A stretch of DNA of 64,000 nucleotides from positions 186,001 to 250,000 of the forward strand of contig NZ_QYBC01000002.1 of NCBI RefSeq assembly GCF_004137085.1, given 5' to 3'. Positions within the stretch are counted from its first letter, which is position 1, and the number at the start of each line of letters is the position of its first letter. Below are positions 10,136 through 19,723 of the stretch, piece by piece. The stretch comes from Lichenibacterium ramalinae. GTDB taxonomy: Bacteria > Pseudomonadota > Alphaproteobacteria > Rhizobiales > Beijerinckiaceae. Position numbers and translations under genes: made by a program. A model generated the notes under the pieces. The model did no database searches. It saw only the letters and a program-made list of their open reading frames with translations, and was not told the origin of the DNA.

Positions 10136-13100
10136 ATGATCTCCTCCGTCTTCGTCGACCGGCCGCGGCTCGCGATCGTCATCTCGATCATCCTGACCAT
10201 CGCGGGCGGCCTCAGCCTGCTCCGCATCCCGGTCGCCCAGTTCCCCGACATCGTGCCGCCGCAGGTTCAGGTGGCCGCCAACTATCCCGGCGCCGCCGCC
10301 TCGGTGGTGGAGAGCGCCGTCGCCCAGCCGCTCGAAGCGCAGATCGTGGGCGTCGACCGCATGCTGTACATGAAGTCGTCGAGCGGCAACGACGGCTCCT
10401 ACAACCTCACCGTCTCCTTCGCGCTCGGCACCGACCCCAACATCGACACCGTCAACGTCAACAACCGCGTCCAGACCGCCCTGTCCCAGCTCCCTTCGGA
10501 GGTCCAGGCCCAGGGCCTGACGGTGCAGAAGCGCTCGTCGTCCGTCCTGCAGTTCATGATGTTCTACAGCGACAACGGCCAGCAGGACCCGCTGTTCATC
10601 ACCAACTACGTCATCATCAACGTCCTCGACGAGCTGTCGCGCACGGCCGGCGTCGGCCAGGCCTCCCTGTTCGGCAAGCTGAACTATTCGATGCGCATCT
10701 GGTTCGACGTGCAGCGGCTGAACAGCCTCAACATGGCGCCGTCCGAGGTCGTCAGCGCCATCGAGGCGCAGAACGTGCAGGCGCCCGTCGGCCGCATCGG
10801 CGCCCGGCCGATCTCGGACGAGCAGCAGTTCCAGTTCAACCTGCAGACCCAGGGCCGCCTGACCACGCCCGCCGAGTTCGGCGACATCGTGATCCGGGCC
10901 AACCCGGACGGCTCGGTCGTCAAGGTGAAGGACGTGGCCCGCGTCGACCTCGGGGCGCAGAACTCGGACAACTTCAGCCGGCTCGACGGCAAGCCCGCCG
11001 TCGCCATCGGCATCTACCTCGCGCCCGGCGCCAATGCGGTCGACACCGCCAAGGCCGTCGACGCCACGCTGGCCAAGGTGTCGAAGCGCTTCCCCGAAGG
11101 GCTGAAGAACAAGGTCGTCTACGATTCCACCACCTTCGTGAAGGACACGATCGCCGAGGTGCTGAAGACGCTCGGCGAAGCCTTCCTGCTCGTCGTCATC
11201 GTGGTGTTCCTGTTCCTCGGCAACCTGCGCGCCACGATCATCCCGGCCATCGCCGTGCCGGTGAGCCTCATCGGCACCTTCGCGGTGCTGCTGGTGCTGG
11301 GCTTCTCGGCCAACACCGTGTCGCTGCTCGCCATGGTGCTGGCCATCGGCATCGTGGTCGACGACGCCATCGTGGTGGTGGAGAACGTCGAGCGGGTGAT
11401 GGAGGAACACCCGGAGCTGTCCACCGCGGACGCCACCAAACAGGCCATGCGGGAGATCACGGCGCCCATCGTGGCCATCACGCTGGTGCTGCTGTCGGTC
11501 TTCGTGCCCCTGGCCTTCATCCCGGGCCTCACCGGCGTGCTGTTCCGGCAATGCGCCGTGACGATCTCGGTCGCCATGCTGATCTCGGCCATCAACGCCC
11601 TGACGCTGTCGCCGGCGCTGTGCAGCGTGTTCCTGCGCCACACCGGCCCCAAGCGCGGCATCATGGGCGCGGTGCTGCGCGGCATCGACAAGACGCGGGA
11701 CGGCTACGCCTGGATCGTGGCGCGGCTCGTGCGCATCGCGGTCGTGTCGCTCGTCGTCGTGGCGGGTTTCGCCGTGGCGATCTACTTCGCGGCGCTGAAG
11801 ACCCCAACGGGCTTCCTGCCCGAGGAGGACCAGGGCGCGTTCTTCGTCGTGATCCAGCTGCCGGACGGCGCCTCGGTCAACCGCACGGGCGCCACCGTGA
11901 AGACCATGGAGGACCTGCTGCTCAAGATGCCGCAGGTCGCCGACACCTTCGCGGTGGTGGGCTATTCCTTCCTGGATTCCGTCAGCGAACCCAACGCCGG
12001 CTTCATGGTGGTGAAGCTGAAGCCCTTCGAGGACCGGACGGCCGCGGCCGATTCCGTGCAGGCCACAATCGGCAAGGTGTTCGGCGCCGCCCAGCAGATC
12101 CGCACCGGCAACGTCATCGCCTTCAACCTGCCGCCCATCATCGGCCTGTCGACCTCGGGCGGCTTCGAATACGACCTCGAAGCCCTGCAGGGCCAGGATC
12201 CGGCCGTCATCGGCAGCGTGGCCCAGGGGCTCATCGCGGCCGCCAACGCCGACCCGGCGCTGCAGCGCGTCTTCACCACCTTCACGGCCTCGAACCCGTC
12301 GCTCTACCTCGACATCGACCGCACCAAGGCGTCGGCGCTGGGCGTCAACATCGGCGACATCTTCAGCGTCCTGCAGTCGACGCTGGGCGGCACCTACATC
12401 AACAACTTCAACCTCTATGGCCGGACCTGGCAGGTCAACATCGAGGGCGAAGCCCGCAACCGCTCCGAGATCTCCGACATCTGGCAGATCTACGTGAAGA
12501 ACAAGAACGGCGGCGAGGTGCCGATCCGCTCGCTGGCCAGCCTGCGCGTTGTGCAGGGGCCGCAGGTCATCACGCGCTACAACAACTACCGCGCCGTGCC
12601 GGTGCAGGGCAGCCCCAAGGCCGGCGTGTCGTCGGGCGCGGCCCTCGCCGCCATGGCGGCCGTGTCGGACAAGACGCTGCCGTCGGGCTACAGCTACGAG
12701 TGGACCGGGACGGCCTTCCAGGAATATCAGGCCAACGGGCAGACCGGCATCGTGCTGGGGCTCGCCATCCTGTTCGCCTACCTGTTCCTCGTGGCGCTCT
12801 ACGAGAGCTGGCTCATCCCGGTGCCGGTCCTGCTCAGCGTCACGGTGGGCGTCTTCGGCGCCTTCATGGGCATCATCCTGGCCGGGCTGGTGTTGGACCT
12901 CTACGCCCAGGTCGGCCTCGTGGTGCTGGTGGCGCTGGCGGCCAAGAACGGCATCCTCATCGTGGAATTCGCCAAGGAGCGCCGCGCCGAGGGCGTGCCG
13001 GTGCGCGACGCCGCCATCGAGGGCGCCGCCATGCGGTTCCGCGCCGTCGTGATGACGTCGATCGCCTTCGTCTTGGGCCTGGTGCCGCTGGTGATCGCGC

Positions 13101-13306
13101 ATGGCGCGGCGGCCATGAGCCGGCGCGACGTGGGCACGCCGATCTTCGCCGGCATGATCGCGGCCTCGCTCGTCGGCCTGTTCCTCATCCCCATGCTGTA
13201 CGTGACGTTCCAGTACGTCGCCGAATGGCTCGACCGGTTGCGCGGCATCGCGCCGCCGAAGACGCAGGCGGAACGCGACGCGGAGGCGGGCGCGGCGACC
13301 TCCTGA
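10136..13306 (+). CDS. RND multidrug efflux permease (HAE1 family, AcrB/MexB type)
   Basis: 1056 aa, the standard size. It has an N-terminal transmembrane helix ([18 protein letters not shown]), two large periplasmic loops and twelve predicted membrane helices. The proton-relay pair is in the TM4 segment [17 protein letters not shown]. The repeat-2 signature [18 protein letters not shown] and the C-terminal TM bundle ([13 protein letters not shown]) are also present. It is a proton-driven exporter of hydrophobic or amphiphilic compounds and works with the adaptor just upstream. No local repressor gene is found beside the pair. Confidence 0.96.
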   Translation: MISSVFVDRPRLAIVISIILTIAGGLSLLRIPVAQFPDIVPPQVQVAANYPGAAASVVESAVAQPLEAQIVGVDRMLYMKSSSGNDGSYNLTVSFALGTDPNIDTVNVNNRVQTALSQLPSEVQAQGLTVQKRSSSVLQFMMFYSDNGQQDPLFITNYVIINVLDELSRTAGVGQASLFGKLNYSMRIWFDVQRLNSLNMAPSEVVSAIEAQNVQAPVGRIGARPISDEQQFQFNLQTQGRLTTPAEFGDIVIRANPDGSVVKVKDVARVDLGAQNSDNFSRLDGKPAVAIGIYLAPGANAVDTAKAVDATLAKVSKRFPEGLKNKVVYDSTTFVKDTIAEVLKTLGEAFLLVVIVVFLFLGNLRATIIPAIAVPVSLIGTFAVLLVLGFSANTVSLLAMVLAIGIVVDDAIVVVENVERVMEEHPELSTADATKQAMREITAPIVAITLVLLSVFVPLAFIPGLTGVLFRQCAVTISVAMLISAINALTLSPALCSVFLRHTGPKRGIMGAVLRGIDKTRDGYAWIVARLVRIAVVSLVVVAGFAVAIYFAALKTPTGFLPEEDQGAFFVVIQLPDGASVNRTGATVKTMEDLLLKMPQVADTFAVVGYSFLDSVSEPNAGFMVVKLKPFEDRTAAADSVQATIGKVFGAAQQIRTGNVIAFNLPPIIGLSTSGGFEYDLEALQGQDPAVIGSVAQGLIAAANADPALQRVFTTFTASNPSLYLDIDRTKASALGVNIGDIFSVLQSTLGGTYINNFNLYGRTWQVNIEGEARNRSEISDIWQIYVKNKNGGEVPIRSLASLRVVQGPQVITRYNNYRAVPVQGSPKAGVSSGAALAAMAAVSDKTLPSGYSYEWTGTAFQEYQANGQTGIVLGLAILFAYLFLVALYESWLIPVPVLLSVTVGVFGAFMGIILAGLVLDLYAQVGLVVLVALAAKNGILIVEFAKERRAEGVPVRDAAIEGAAMRFRAVVMTSIAFVLGLVPLVIAHGAAAMSRRDVGTPIFAGMIAASLVGLFLIPMLYVTFQYVAEWLDRLRGIAPPKTQAERDAEAGAATS

Positions 13307-13336
13307 TCGGGGCCGCGCCGGGTCGGCAGCGCCGGC

Positions 13337-13392
13337 GCGCTTTCGCCTTCGGCGAATGCGCTCCAGCTCCGGTTCGAGAGCAGTTTCATCGG
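13337..13392. repeat. Dispersed intergenic repeat, copy 1
   Basis: A 56-nt stretch starting GCGCTTTCGCCTTCGG matches 33035-33090 at 46 of 56 positions by eye. Both copies lie just downstream of a plus-strand gene. It is continuous with the hairpin at 13393-13418. Confidence 0.7.
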
Positions 13393-13418
13393 CTCCGAGT
13401 CGCCAAGGCGACTCGGAG
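13393..13418. terminator. Perfect 12-bp hairpin between convergent genes
   Basis: CTCCGAGTCGCC at 13393-13404 and GGCGACTCGGAG at 13407-13418 form a perfect stem with a 2-nt loop. Its position between the RND permease (+) and the VOC dioxygenase (-) fits a bidirectional terminator. It is also the end of the dispersed repeat. No U-tract is seen. Confidence 0.55.
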
Positions 13419-13433
13419 AAAGCCGATAGTGTT

Positions 13434-14381
13434 CTAGACGTCGAGCGGCTTCAGCCCCGCCTCGATCTCGGCCCGCCGCCCTTCGAGGAAGGGCGGCAGC
13501 GCCAGGCGCTCGCCGAGCCGGTCCAGCGGTTCGTCGGTGGCGAAGCCGGGGCCGTCGGTGGCGATCTCGAACAGCACGCCGCCCGGGTCGCGGAAATACA
13601 GGCTGTGGAAGTAATAGCGGTCGACCGGGCCGCTCGACGGCACCCGCAGGGCTTTCAGCCGCTCGACCCAACCGCGGTAGGTGGCGTCGTCGGGGGTGCG
13701 GAGCGCGAGGTGGTGCACGCCGCCGGCGCCCTGCCCGGCGGCCGGCAGGCCGGGCTCGACCCGGACGTGGAGCTCCTTCGCGGTCTCGCCGCCGCCGTCC
13801 ATGCCGTAGACATGCACGTCGGCGCCGTCGTCGGCATAGCCGCGCAGGCGCTCCATGCCGAGGACCTCGCGCAGGCTGCGGTCGGTGGGGGCGAGGTTCG
13901 CCACGCTCATCGCGACGGCGCCGAGCCCGAGGATCTGGTAGTCGCGCTGGACGGAACTCGCCGGCCAGGGATGGTGCGGGGCCGAGCCCGGATCGGCCAC
14001 GAGCGCCAGGCGCTGGCCCTCGGGATCCTCGAAGTCGAGCACGAGATGGCCGTCGCGCTCGGCCACGCCGCCATGGGCGATGCCGAACCCCGCCAAGCGC
14101 TGGGCCCACCAGTCGAGCGCGTCGCGGCCCGGCACGCGCAGCCCCGTCCGCACCACCGACCCGGTGCCGCGGCGCTCGCGGCCGACCGGCCAATCGAAGA
14201 AGGTGACGTCGCTCCCGGGGGACGCGATGCCGTCGGCGTAGAACAGGTGGTAGGCCGACACGTCATCCTGGTTCACCGTCTTCTTGACGAGGCGCAGGCC
14301 CAGCACCGCCGTGTAGAAACGGTGGTTGGCCGGCGCGTCGGCCGTGACGGCGGTGAGGTGGTGGAAACCTGTGAGGACCAT
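13434..14381 (-). CDS. VOC-superfamily ring-cleaving dioxygenase-like protein
   Basis: 315-aa protein of two glyoxalase/VOC modules, similar in layout to MhqO/PcpA-type hydroquinone dioxygenases. The first module starts [13 protein letters not shown] with a His metal ligand, then [19 protein letters not shown] and YHLFYAD. The second module has [15 protein letters not shown] and a terminal metal Glu in [14 protein letters not shown]. It probably uses Fe(II) or Mn(II). The true substrate is unknown. The start is taken at 14381 ([10 protein letters not shown]), which gives the family N-terminus, rather than at 14423. It is the first gene after the terminator at 14411-14447. Confidence 0.85.
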   Translation of the reverse strand: MVLTGFHHLTAVTADAPANHRFYTAVLGLRLVKKTVNQDDVSAYHLFYADGIASPGSDVTFFDWPVGRERRGTGSVVRTGLRVPGRDALDWWAQRLAGFGIAHGGVAERDGHLVLDFEDPEGQRLALVADPGSAPHHPWPASSVQRDYQILGLGAVAMSVANLAPTDRSLREVLGMERLRGYADDGADVHVYGMDGGGETAKELHVRVEPGLPAAGQGAGGVHHLALRTPDDATYRGWVERLKALRVPSSGPVDRYYFHSLYFRDPGGVLFEIATDGPGFATDEPLDRLGERLALPPFLEGRRAEIEAGLKPLDV

Positions 14382-14410
14382 GGGTGGCTCGCGTCGGCAT
14401 GGTGACGGCA

Positions 14411-14447
14411 GAAAGCCGGGCATCCCTCGTGAGGATGCCCGGCTTTC
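14411..14447 (-). terminator. Rho-independent-type terminator after the GlsB-like gene
   Basis: A perfect 15-bp inverted repeat (14411-14425 and 14433-14447) with a 7-nt loop. The outer arms begin GAAAGCC and end GGCTTTC, so both strands carry an A/T edge. It separates two minus-strand genes and also insulates the VOC gene's promoter. Confidence 0.75.
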
Positions 14448-14473
14448 GAGGATCGGTCGAGGACGTTCGGTCG

Positions 14474-14737
14474 TCAGGCGGCGCGGCGCACGAGCCGGAT
14501 GATGAGCAGCAGGATCACGGCGCCGATCACGGCGTCGATGATGGCGGCGATGTAGCCGCCGCCGAGGTTGATGCCGATGGCCGGCAGGATGTAGCCGGCG
14601 ATGACGGCTCCGACGATGCCGACGACGATGTCGCCGACGATGCCGAAGCCGCCGCCCTGCACCAGCAGGCCGGCGAGCCAGCCCGCGATACCGCCCACGA
14701 TGATCCAGGTGATGATGGAAGCGCCGTCGATAGGCAT
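14474..14737 (-). CDS. GlsB/YeaQ/YmgE family stress-response membrane protein
   Basis: 87 aa with three hydrophobic segments rich in Gly ([56 protein letters not shown]). This is the usual form of transglycosylase-associated proteins of the inner membrane, often induced by stress. The length is typical. It ends before a strong hairpin terminator. The biochemical role of the family is not established. Confidence 0.9.
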   Translation of the reverse strand: MPIDGASIITWIIVGGIAGWLAGLLVQGGGFGIVGDIVVGIVGAVIAGYILPAIGINLGGGYIAAIIDAVIGAVILLLIIRLVRRAA

Positions 14738-14822
14738 GTGAGATTCCCCTTCAGGTCTGAGACGCGCGCTCCAGCCCGGGCCCGCATTCCGGGGAAATGG
14801 CCTCCGTCCAGAATAGTTCCGC

Positions 14823-14978
14823 TCAAGCCTGTGGAGGGGCGCTGCCCTTGCGGGCGTTACGGCAGCGGTCGGAACAATATTTCACCTCGTCCCAGACCCG
14901 TTCCCACTTCTTGCGCCACGTGAAGGGACGGCCGCAATGGGCGCAGATCTTGGTGGGCAGGTCGGCCTTCTTGCGCAT
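14823..14978 (-). CDS. DUF2256 zinc-finger-like small protein (51 aa)
   Basis: Small conserved protein of unknown function. It starts [10 protein letters not shown] and has the family pattern of two Cys pairs, CAHCGRPF and YCSDRC, with a Trp/Lys-rich stretch between them ([10 protein letters not shown]). It ends [10 protein letters not shown]. The four cysteines suggest a bound zinc. The Shine-Dalgarno is weak (GGGAA). It lies alone between the GlsB-like and DUF465 genes, all on the minus strand. Identification rests on the cysteine spacing and the aromatic/basic core. Confidence 0.8.
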   Translation of the reverse strand: MRKKADLPTKICAHCGRPFTWRKKWERVWDEVKYCSDRCRNARKGSAPPQA

Positions 14979-15058
14979 GGGGTTCCCGGTCGGCGACAGC
15001 CGGCGAAAGGTCGGCTACCGCCATGAGGTGGGGCCGGCGGCGCCGTCCCGCACCGCCG

Positions 15059-15277
15059 TCAGGCGATGATGTCCGGCGTCATCTGGTCCTCGAGGAAGGA
15101 AAGCCGGTCCCGCAGGGCGAGCTTGCGCTTCTTGAAGCGCTGCACCTGGAGCTGGTCGACCCGGCCGAGGTCGACCAGGGCCTCGATGGCGGCATCGAGG
15201 TCGCGGTGCTCCTCGCGCAGCCGGTCGAGTTCGGCCTGGAACGAGCCGCGTTCGTCGTCGGTCAGGTCCTTCGCCAT
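15059..15277 (-). CDS. YdcH-like DUF465 protein (72 aa)
   Basis: A short helical protein predicted to form a coiled coil. Its features are the family's EHRDLDAAIEAL, the DQLQVQRFKKRKLALRDRL core and the end MTPDIIA. The start is set at 15277 (MAKDLTDDERG), giving the usual 70-odd residues. The longer frame to 15349 has no family resemblance. Function is unknown. It is divergent from the GMC oxidoreductase gene. Confidence 0.9.
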   Translation of the reverse strand: MAKDLTDDERGSFQAELDRLREEHRDLDAAIEALVDLGRVDQLQVQRFKKRKLALRDRLSFLEDQMTPDIIA

Positions 15278-15455
15278 CGCCGGATCGCTCTCCCCCTCGG
15301 CCTTCGCCGCCCGGGTCCCATTATCGCCCCGACTCGGGCGGCATCGCAAGGCGGCAAAGCCTCAGCTTTCGGCGCGGCCCGCTGCAACTCGGACCCCATC
15401 GCGCCGTTGACGATCGGTACGGCCGTGCGCCGCCGAAGCCACCGAGGGTCGACCC

Positions 15456-17105
15456 GTGTCGCAGGACCATTACGACGTCATCATCATCGGCAGCGGACCC
15501 GGCGGCGGCTCGGTGGCGCACAGCCTCGCGCCGACCGGAAAGCGCATCCTCATCCTCGAGCGCGGCCCCTACCTGCCGCGCGAACAGGCCAACTGGAACT
15601 CCAAGGCCGTCTTCGTCGACGGCAAGTACCAGGTCGACGAGACCTGGTACGGCAAGGACGGGTCCTCGTTCAAGCCGGGCCTGCATCGCTACGTCGGCGG
15701 CAATTCCAAGGTGTATGGCTCCGCCCTCTTCCGCCTGCGCGAGCGCGACTTCGACGAGATCCGCCACCCGGAGGGCATCTCGCCGGCCTGGCCGATCGGC
15801 TACGACGAGATGGAGCCCTATTACACGGCGGCCGAGAAGCTGTTCCACGTCCACGGCAAGGCCGGCGAGGACCCGACCGAGCCGCGCCGCACCGGCGACT
15901 TCCCCTACTCGCCCGTGACCCACGAGCCGCTCATCGAGAAGCTGAGCGACAGTTGGGCCAAGCAGGGACTGAACCCGTTCCATATGCCGCTCGGCATCCT
16001 GCTCGACGAGAAGGACGGCAAGCCGACGCCGACCAGCATCTGCATGCGTTGCGACGCCTTCGACGGGTTCCCCTGCCTCTTGAACGGCAAGGCCGACGCC
16101 CAGGTGATCTGCATCGACCCGACGCTGGCCCGCTTCCCCAACGTGTCGCTGCTGACCGAGGCCTATGCCAAGCGCCTCGAGACGACGCCGGACGGCAAGA
16201 GCGTCCGTTACGTCCATGTCGATCGCGGCGGCACGATGGAGCGCTATTCGGCCGACCTGTTCGTCGTCGCCGGCGGCGCGCTCAGCTCGGCCCAGCTGAT
16301 GCTGAGGTCCTACGGGCCGCACCACGATCAGGGCCTCGCCAACGGCTCCGACCAGGTCGGCCGCAACTACATGCGCCACAACCAGTCGGTGCTGATGGCG
16401 TTCCTGAAGGAGCCCAACACCACGGTGTTCCAGAAGACCCTGGCGTGCAGCGACTTCTACTTCGGCGACGAGGACTACCCCTACCCGATCGGCCTCATCC
16501 AGATGTGCGCCACCACGCATGGCGACCAGGTCCGCGGCGAGGAAGTGCCGCATTGGCTGAACAACTGGCTGCCGCAGATGCCGTTCAACGCCATCGCGGC
16601 CCATGCCCTCGACTTCTGGCTGTCGAGCGAGGACCTGCCGATCCCCGAGAACCGCATCCGCTACGAGGGCGAGAAGGTCTTCCTCGACCTGCACGAGACC
16701 AACATGGAGGCCCACAGGCGCCTCACCAAGAAGCTCGAGCACATCATGCGGGCCTCCGGCGCGGCGCCGTTCCTGCTGGAGCGCAACCTTTATCTCGGCA
16801 AGGACATCCCGGTCGGCGGCACCGCCCATCAGGCCGGGACCATGAGGTTCGGCAAGGACCCGAAGACGTCGGTCCTCGACACCCACTGCAAGGCCCACGA
16901 GCTCGACAACCTTTACGCCACCGATGCCGGCTTCTTCCCGTCGATCGGCGCCGTCAACCCCACGCTGACCATCATCGCCAATGCCCTGCGGGTGGCCGAC
17001 CACCTGCGCGAGCGGCTCGGCGCGTGCGACCTGCCCTCGGCCCAGCCGGCGATCGGCAACAGCTACGTCCTGGCCGGCCACGCCCCCGCCCTCGAGCCGG
17101 CCTGA
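15456..17105 (+). CDS. GMC family oxidoreductase
   Basis: FAD-dependent glucose-methanol-choline oxidoreductase (549 aa), acting on a sugar or alcohol hydroxyl. The Rossmann FAD motif is GSGPGGGSVAHSLA at residues 12-25, followed by ILERGPYLPRE. A GGNSKVYGSALFRLR flavin segment follows. The C-terminal catalytic region has GTAHQAGTMRFG (an active-site His) and the FAD-binding end VNPTLTIIANALRVADHL. No signal peptide is seen. The start is GTG, with GAGGG 8 nt upstream. It heads an operon with the SMP-30-like and VOC genes. The substrate is not identifiable, but the lactonase neighbour suggests a sugar oxidised to a lactone. Confidence 0.92.
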   Translation: MSQDHYDVIIIGSGPGGGSVAHSLAPTGKRILILERGPYLPREQANWNSKAVFVDGKYQVDETWYGKDGSSFKPGLHRYVGGNSKVYGSALFRLRERDFDEIRHPEGISPAWPIGYDEMEPYYTAAEKLFHVHGKAGEDPTEPRRTGDFPYSPVTHEPLIEKLSDSWAKQGLNPFHMPLGILLDEKDGKPTPTSICMRCDAFDGFPCLLNGKADAQVICIDPTLARFPNVSLLTEAYAKRLETTPDGKSVRYVHVDRGGTMERYSADLFVVAGGALSSAQLMLRSYGPHHDQGLANGSDQVGRNYMRHNQSVLMAFLKEPNTTVFQKTLACSDFYFGDEDYPYPIGLIQMCATTHGDQVRGEEVPHWLNNWLPQMPFNAIAAHALDFWLSSEDLPIPENRIRYEGEKVFLDLHETNMEAHRRLTKKLEHIMRASGAAPFLLERNLYLGKDIPVGGTAHQAGTMRFGKDPKTSVLDTHCKAHELDNLYATDAGFFPSIGAVNPTLTIIANALRVADHLRERLGACDLPSAQPAIGNSYVLAGHAPALEPA

Positions 17106-17119
17106 CGGGGCCGGGGAGG

Positions 17120-18025
17120 ATGGGCGACGCCTACGAGACCTTCGACAGCCGCTTCAAGCGCATGGTGCTGCCCAACGCGGCGTTGACCAAGCTCGGCGAA
17201 GGCTTCGCCTGGCTGGAAGGGCCGGTCTGGTTCGCCGATCACCAATGCCTGCTGGTCAGCGACCTGCCGAGCAACCGCGTGCTGCGCTGGACGGCTTCGG
17301 GCGGCATCTCGGTGTTCCGCGACCCGAGCGACTTCGAGAACGGCCACACGCGGGACCGCGAGGGCCGGCTCGTGTCCTGCTCGCACCACGGCCGCATCAC
17401 CCGCACCGAACTCGACGGCCGCGTCACCGTGCTGGCCGATCGCTTCGACGGCAAGCCCCTGAACTCGCCCAACGACGTCGTGGTGAAGTCGGACGGCACG
17501 ATCTGGTTCAGCGATCCGCCCTACGGCACCAACACGGATTACGAGGGGGGCAAGCGCGAGGCCGCCCTGCCCGCCAACCTGTACAGGCTGGACCCGCGCG
17601 ACGGCTCGCTCACCGTGGCGGCGGACGACTTCGAGGGACCCAACGGCCTCGCCTTCTCACCCGACGAGCGGCGGCTCTACGTGGCCGAGACCGGGGGCCA
17701 GTTCGACCCCGAGCCGACCCAGTGCATCCGGGTCTTCGACGTGTCGGAGGACGGGGCACGCCTCACGAACGGCCGGCACTTCCACACGGTGTCGCCCGGC
17801 AACAGCGACGGCTTCCGGGTCGACGAGGAGGGCCATGTGTGGACCGGCGCGGGCGACGGAGTGCATTGCATCGCGCCCTCCGGCGACCTCCTCGGCAAGA
17901 TCAAGGTGCCGTTCACGGTGGCCAACATCGCCTTCGGCGGGCGCAACCGGGCGCAGATGTTCATCTGCGCGTCGCACACGCTCTACGCCATCTACACCAA
18001 CGTGCGGGGAGCGCAGCGACCATGA
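17120..18025 (+). CDS. SMP-30/gluconolactonase family protein
   Basis: 301-aa six-bladed beta-propeller hydrolase. Recognisable parts are the metal Glu in GFAWLEGPVWFAD, the SPNDVVVKSDGTIWFSDPPYG blade (Asn/Asp metal ligands), GPNGLAFSPDERRLYVAET and GNSDGFRVDEEGHVW. It would open a sugar lactone made by the GMC enzyme, using a divalent cation. The start follows the upstream gene by 14 nt, with GGGGAGG directly before the ATG. Its stop overlaps the next ATG by ATGA, which implies translational coupling. Confidence 0.9.
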   Translation: MGDAYETFDSRFKRMVLPNAALTKLGEGFAWLEGPVWFADHQCLLVSDLPSNRVLRWTASGGISVFRDPSDFENGHTRDREGRLVSCSHHGRITRTELDGRVTVLADRFDGKPLNSPNDVVVKSDGTIWFSDPPYGTNTDYEGGKREAALPANLYRLDPRDGSLTVAADDFEGPNGLAFSPDERRLYVAETGGQFDPEPTQCIRVFDVSEDGARLTNGRHFHTVSPGNSDGFRVDEEGHVWTGAGDGVHCIAPSGDLLGKIKVPFTVANIAFGGRNRAQMFICASHTLYAIYTNVRGAQRP

Positions 18026-18927
18026 AGCTCGCGGGCCGGCGGGTGGCACGCATCGACTTCACCGCGGCCGACCTCGCCGACACGCGGCGCTTCTACGAGG
18101 CCCTCGGCTTCGTGGCGGCGGCGGAGCCGGCCCCGGTCGACGGGGCCCAACTGGCGCTGCTCGGCGTCGAAGGCGCGCGGGCCGAGCGCCTCGCCATGCG
18201 GCTCGGCGCCCAGGAGGTCGGCTTCCTGCGCTTCGACCCGCCCGGGCGGCCTTACCCGGCCGACAGCACGTCGACCGACCTCTGGTTCCAGCACATCGCC
18301 ATCGCGGTCTCCGATATGGCGGCCGCCCATGCTGCCGCGCTGGCGGCCGGGGCCGTGCCCATCACCCGCGGGGGGCCGCAGACGCTGCCGCCCAACACCG
18401 GATCGGTCACGGCCTTCAAGTTCCGCGACCCCGACGGCCACCCGCTCGAACTGCTGCACTTCCCGGACGGCACCGGCGCCCCGGCTTGGCACGAGAGCGC
18501 GGCGGCCGCGCCCTCGCCCTTCCTCGGCATCGACCACACCGCCGTCTCGGTGTCGGACCCGGCCCGCAGCGCCGCATTCTTCGCGGGGCTCGGCCTCACC
18601 GCGCGGGACGGCAGCCTCAATGCCGGCCCGGAACAGGAACGGCTCGACGACGTCGATGGCGACACGTGCCGCGTCGTGCCGTTGATCCCGCCCGAAGCGC
18701 CGCCCCACGTCGAACTCCTCGGCTATCGCACCGGCCAGCGCCGGCCGATGCCGGCGGGGACGCGCGGCGACGACATCTGGGCGACGCGCGTCTGGATCGA
18801 GGTCGCGTCGCTGTCGGGCGACGGGCTCACGCGCGCCGCGGCCCTGCCGGGCGGCCTGCGGGCGGCGCTGGTCCACGACCCGGACGGCCATGCCGTCGTG
18901 CTGCTGGAAAACGGCGAGCCGGCCTGA
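18022..18927 (+). CDS. Two-domain VOC family protein
   Basis: 301 aa made of two VOC modules. Residues 8-150 start RIDFTAADLADTRRFYEALGF and end with FRDPDGHPLELLHF. Residues 168-300 start GIDHTAVSVSDPARSAAFF and end with HDPDGHAVVLLE. The metal-binding His and Glu of module 1 are visible (WFQHIAIAV; HPLELL). It is translationally coupled to the lactonase gene, so it probably processes a later intermediate of the same pathway, perhaps as an epimerase, lyase or dioxygenase. The reaction cannot be named. Confidence 0.8.
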   Translation: MKLAGRRVARIDFTAADLADTRRFYEALGFVAAAEPAPVDGAQLALLGVEGARAERLAMRLGAQEVGFLRFDPPGRPYPADSTSTDLWFQHIAIAVSDMAAAHAAALAAGAVPITRGGPQTLPPNTGSVTAFKFRDPDGHPLELLHFPDGTGAPAWHESAAAAPSPFLGIDHTAVSVSDPARSAAFFAGLGLTARDGSLNAGPEQERLDDVDGDTCRVVPLIPPEAPPHVELLGYRTGQRRPMPAGTRGDDIWATRVWIEVASLSGDGLTRAAALPGGLRAALVHDPDGHAVVLLENGEPA

Positions 18928-19059
18928 TCCCGGGCGACACGCCTGTCGGGCGAGACCGGCGCGTCGCCGACGTCGGGCCGTCGTGGCGCCGCACCGTCCG
19001 CCTCGGCGCGCCGGCGTCGCGGGACAGCCATGCGAAGATCGTCATACACCCGTATGAAA

Positions 19060-19165
19060 ACCTGGTGCATAAGGGACAGGCGCTTTCGAGCGTATGCCCT
19101 TCTTGGGCGTTTCCTCCCTAGACTTGGGCCGCTCGCCGAAAGGCTGAGCGGCCTCTTTCTCGTGA
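19060..19165 (+). ncRNA. Candidate mmgR/suhB-type small RNA
   Basis: The stretch contains a TTTCCTCCCTAGACTT segment followed at once by a GC hairpin (GGCCGCTC at 19127-19134, GAGCGGCC at 19146-19153) and TCTTTCTC. This is the arrangement of the alphaproteobacterial suhB/mmgR RNA, whose unpaired CCUCC resembles an anti-Shine-Dalgarno. It sits in a non-coding gap with no overlapping ORF. The 5' end is a guess. If it is not a small RNA, the hairpin would be the terminator of the VOC operon 200 nt upstream. Confidence 0.5.
19127..19160 (+). terminator. Rho-independent terminator
   Basis: An 8-bp GC stem (GGCCGCTC / GAGCGGCC) with an 11-nt loop, followed by a pyrimidine tract TCTTTCTC. Confidence 0.7.
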
Positions 19166-19223
19166 GGCGGTCCCCCGGCCGCGGTTGCCACCGAGGACGC
19201 CACGACCGGGCTCGGCGACCGGC

Positions 19224-19520
19224 TCACCCACGCAGGGCGGTCCGGCCGGGCGCCAGGACGACCTGCGCCAGGACCTGCAGGCCATCGGCCCGCGCCGACG
19301 CGATCGTCTCGAATTCAGCGTCGCTCCGATGCAGGATGACGCCGCCGAACAGGCGGATCTCCCAGCCGAACGTCCGCTGGTCCACCTCCCTCCGCACCAC
19401 GAAGACTTCCGGCAGGTCACGCTCGACCTTTTCCTCCTTCTTGCGACGCCTCGCTTCCTTGGCGGCGGCGCGGGCCGCTTCGGTGAAATGTCGCTTGGTG
19501 GGACGTTTGACGATCAGCAT
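19224..19520 (-). CDS. Hypothetical protein (98 aa)
   Basis: Unrecognised. The start at 19520 (MLIVKRPTKRHF) is preferred to 19562. Residues 10-40 are highly basic and Ala-rich (AARAAAKEARRRKKEEKVE). Next comes an ordered-looking VFVVRREVDQRTFGWEIRLFGGVILHRS that could form a small beta sheet, then a helix (EFETIASARADGLQVL). The amino-acid pattern looks like a real cytoplasmic protein, possibly nucleic-acid binding because of the basic N-terminus. It stands alone on its strand. Confidence 0.6.
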   Translation of the reverse strand: MLIVKRPTKRHFTEAARAAAKEARRRKKEEKVERDLPEVFVVRREVDQRTFGWEIRLFGGVILHRSDAEFETIASARADGLQVLAQVVLAPGRTALRG

Positions 19521-19723
19521 GGTGTGGCGTCCTCCGATCGCCCGCAGGATACCGGCCCTCATCTGGGGAGCATTACATCATGTTAACGTTGACCCTGAGA
19601 TGGGCGTCTTTCGCCATCTTCGGCGGCAAGTGTCAGACAGCGTACAGACGGGGGCCTGTGCTGGCTCGGCTCGGCCGGCGTCGAGGGATCGACTGCTTGC
19701 GACGGCACCGGAGCAGGCCGGGG

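Noticed and set aside
9938..13102. A 1054-codon open frame on the minus strand opposite the RND permease gene
   Set aside because: It is His/Asp/Gly/Arg-rich with no domain. Very GC-rich genes leave long stop-free antisense frames, and the plus strand encodes an intact RND protein.
8779..13306. Complete tripartite efflux operon
   Set aside because: No TolC-like outer-membrane gene or local repressor is beside the adaptor and permease. The next genes are a VOC enzyme and a membrane stress protein on the other strand.
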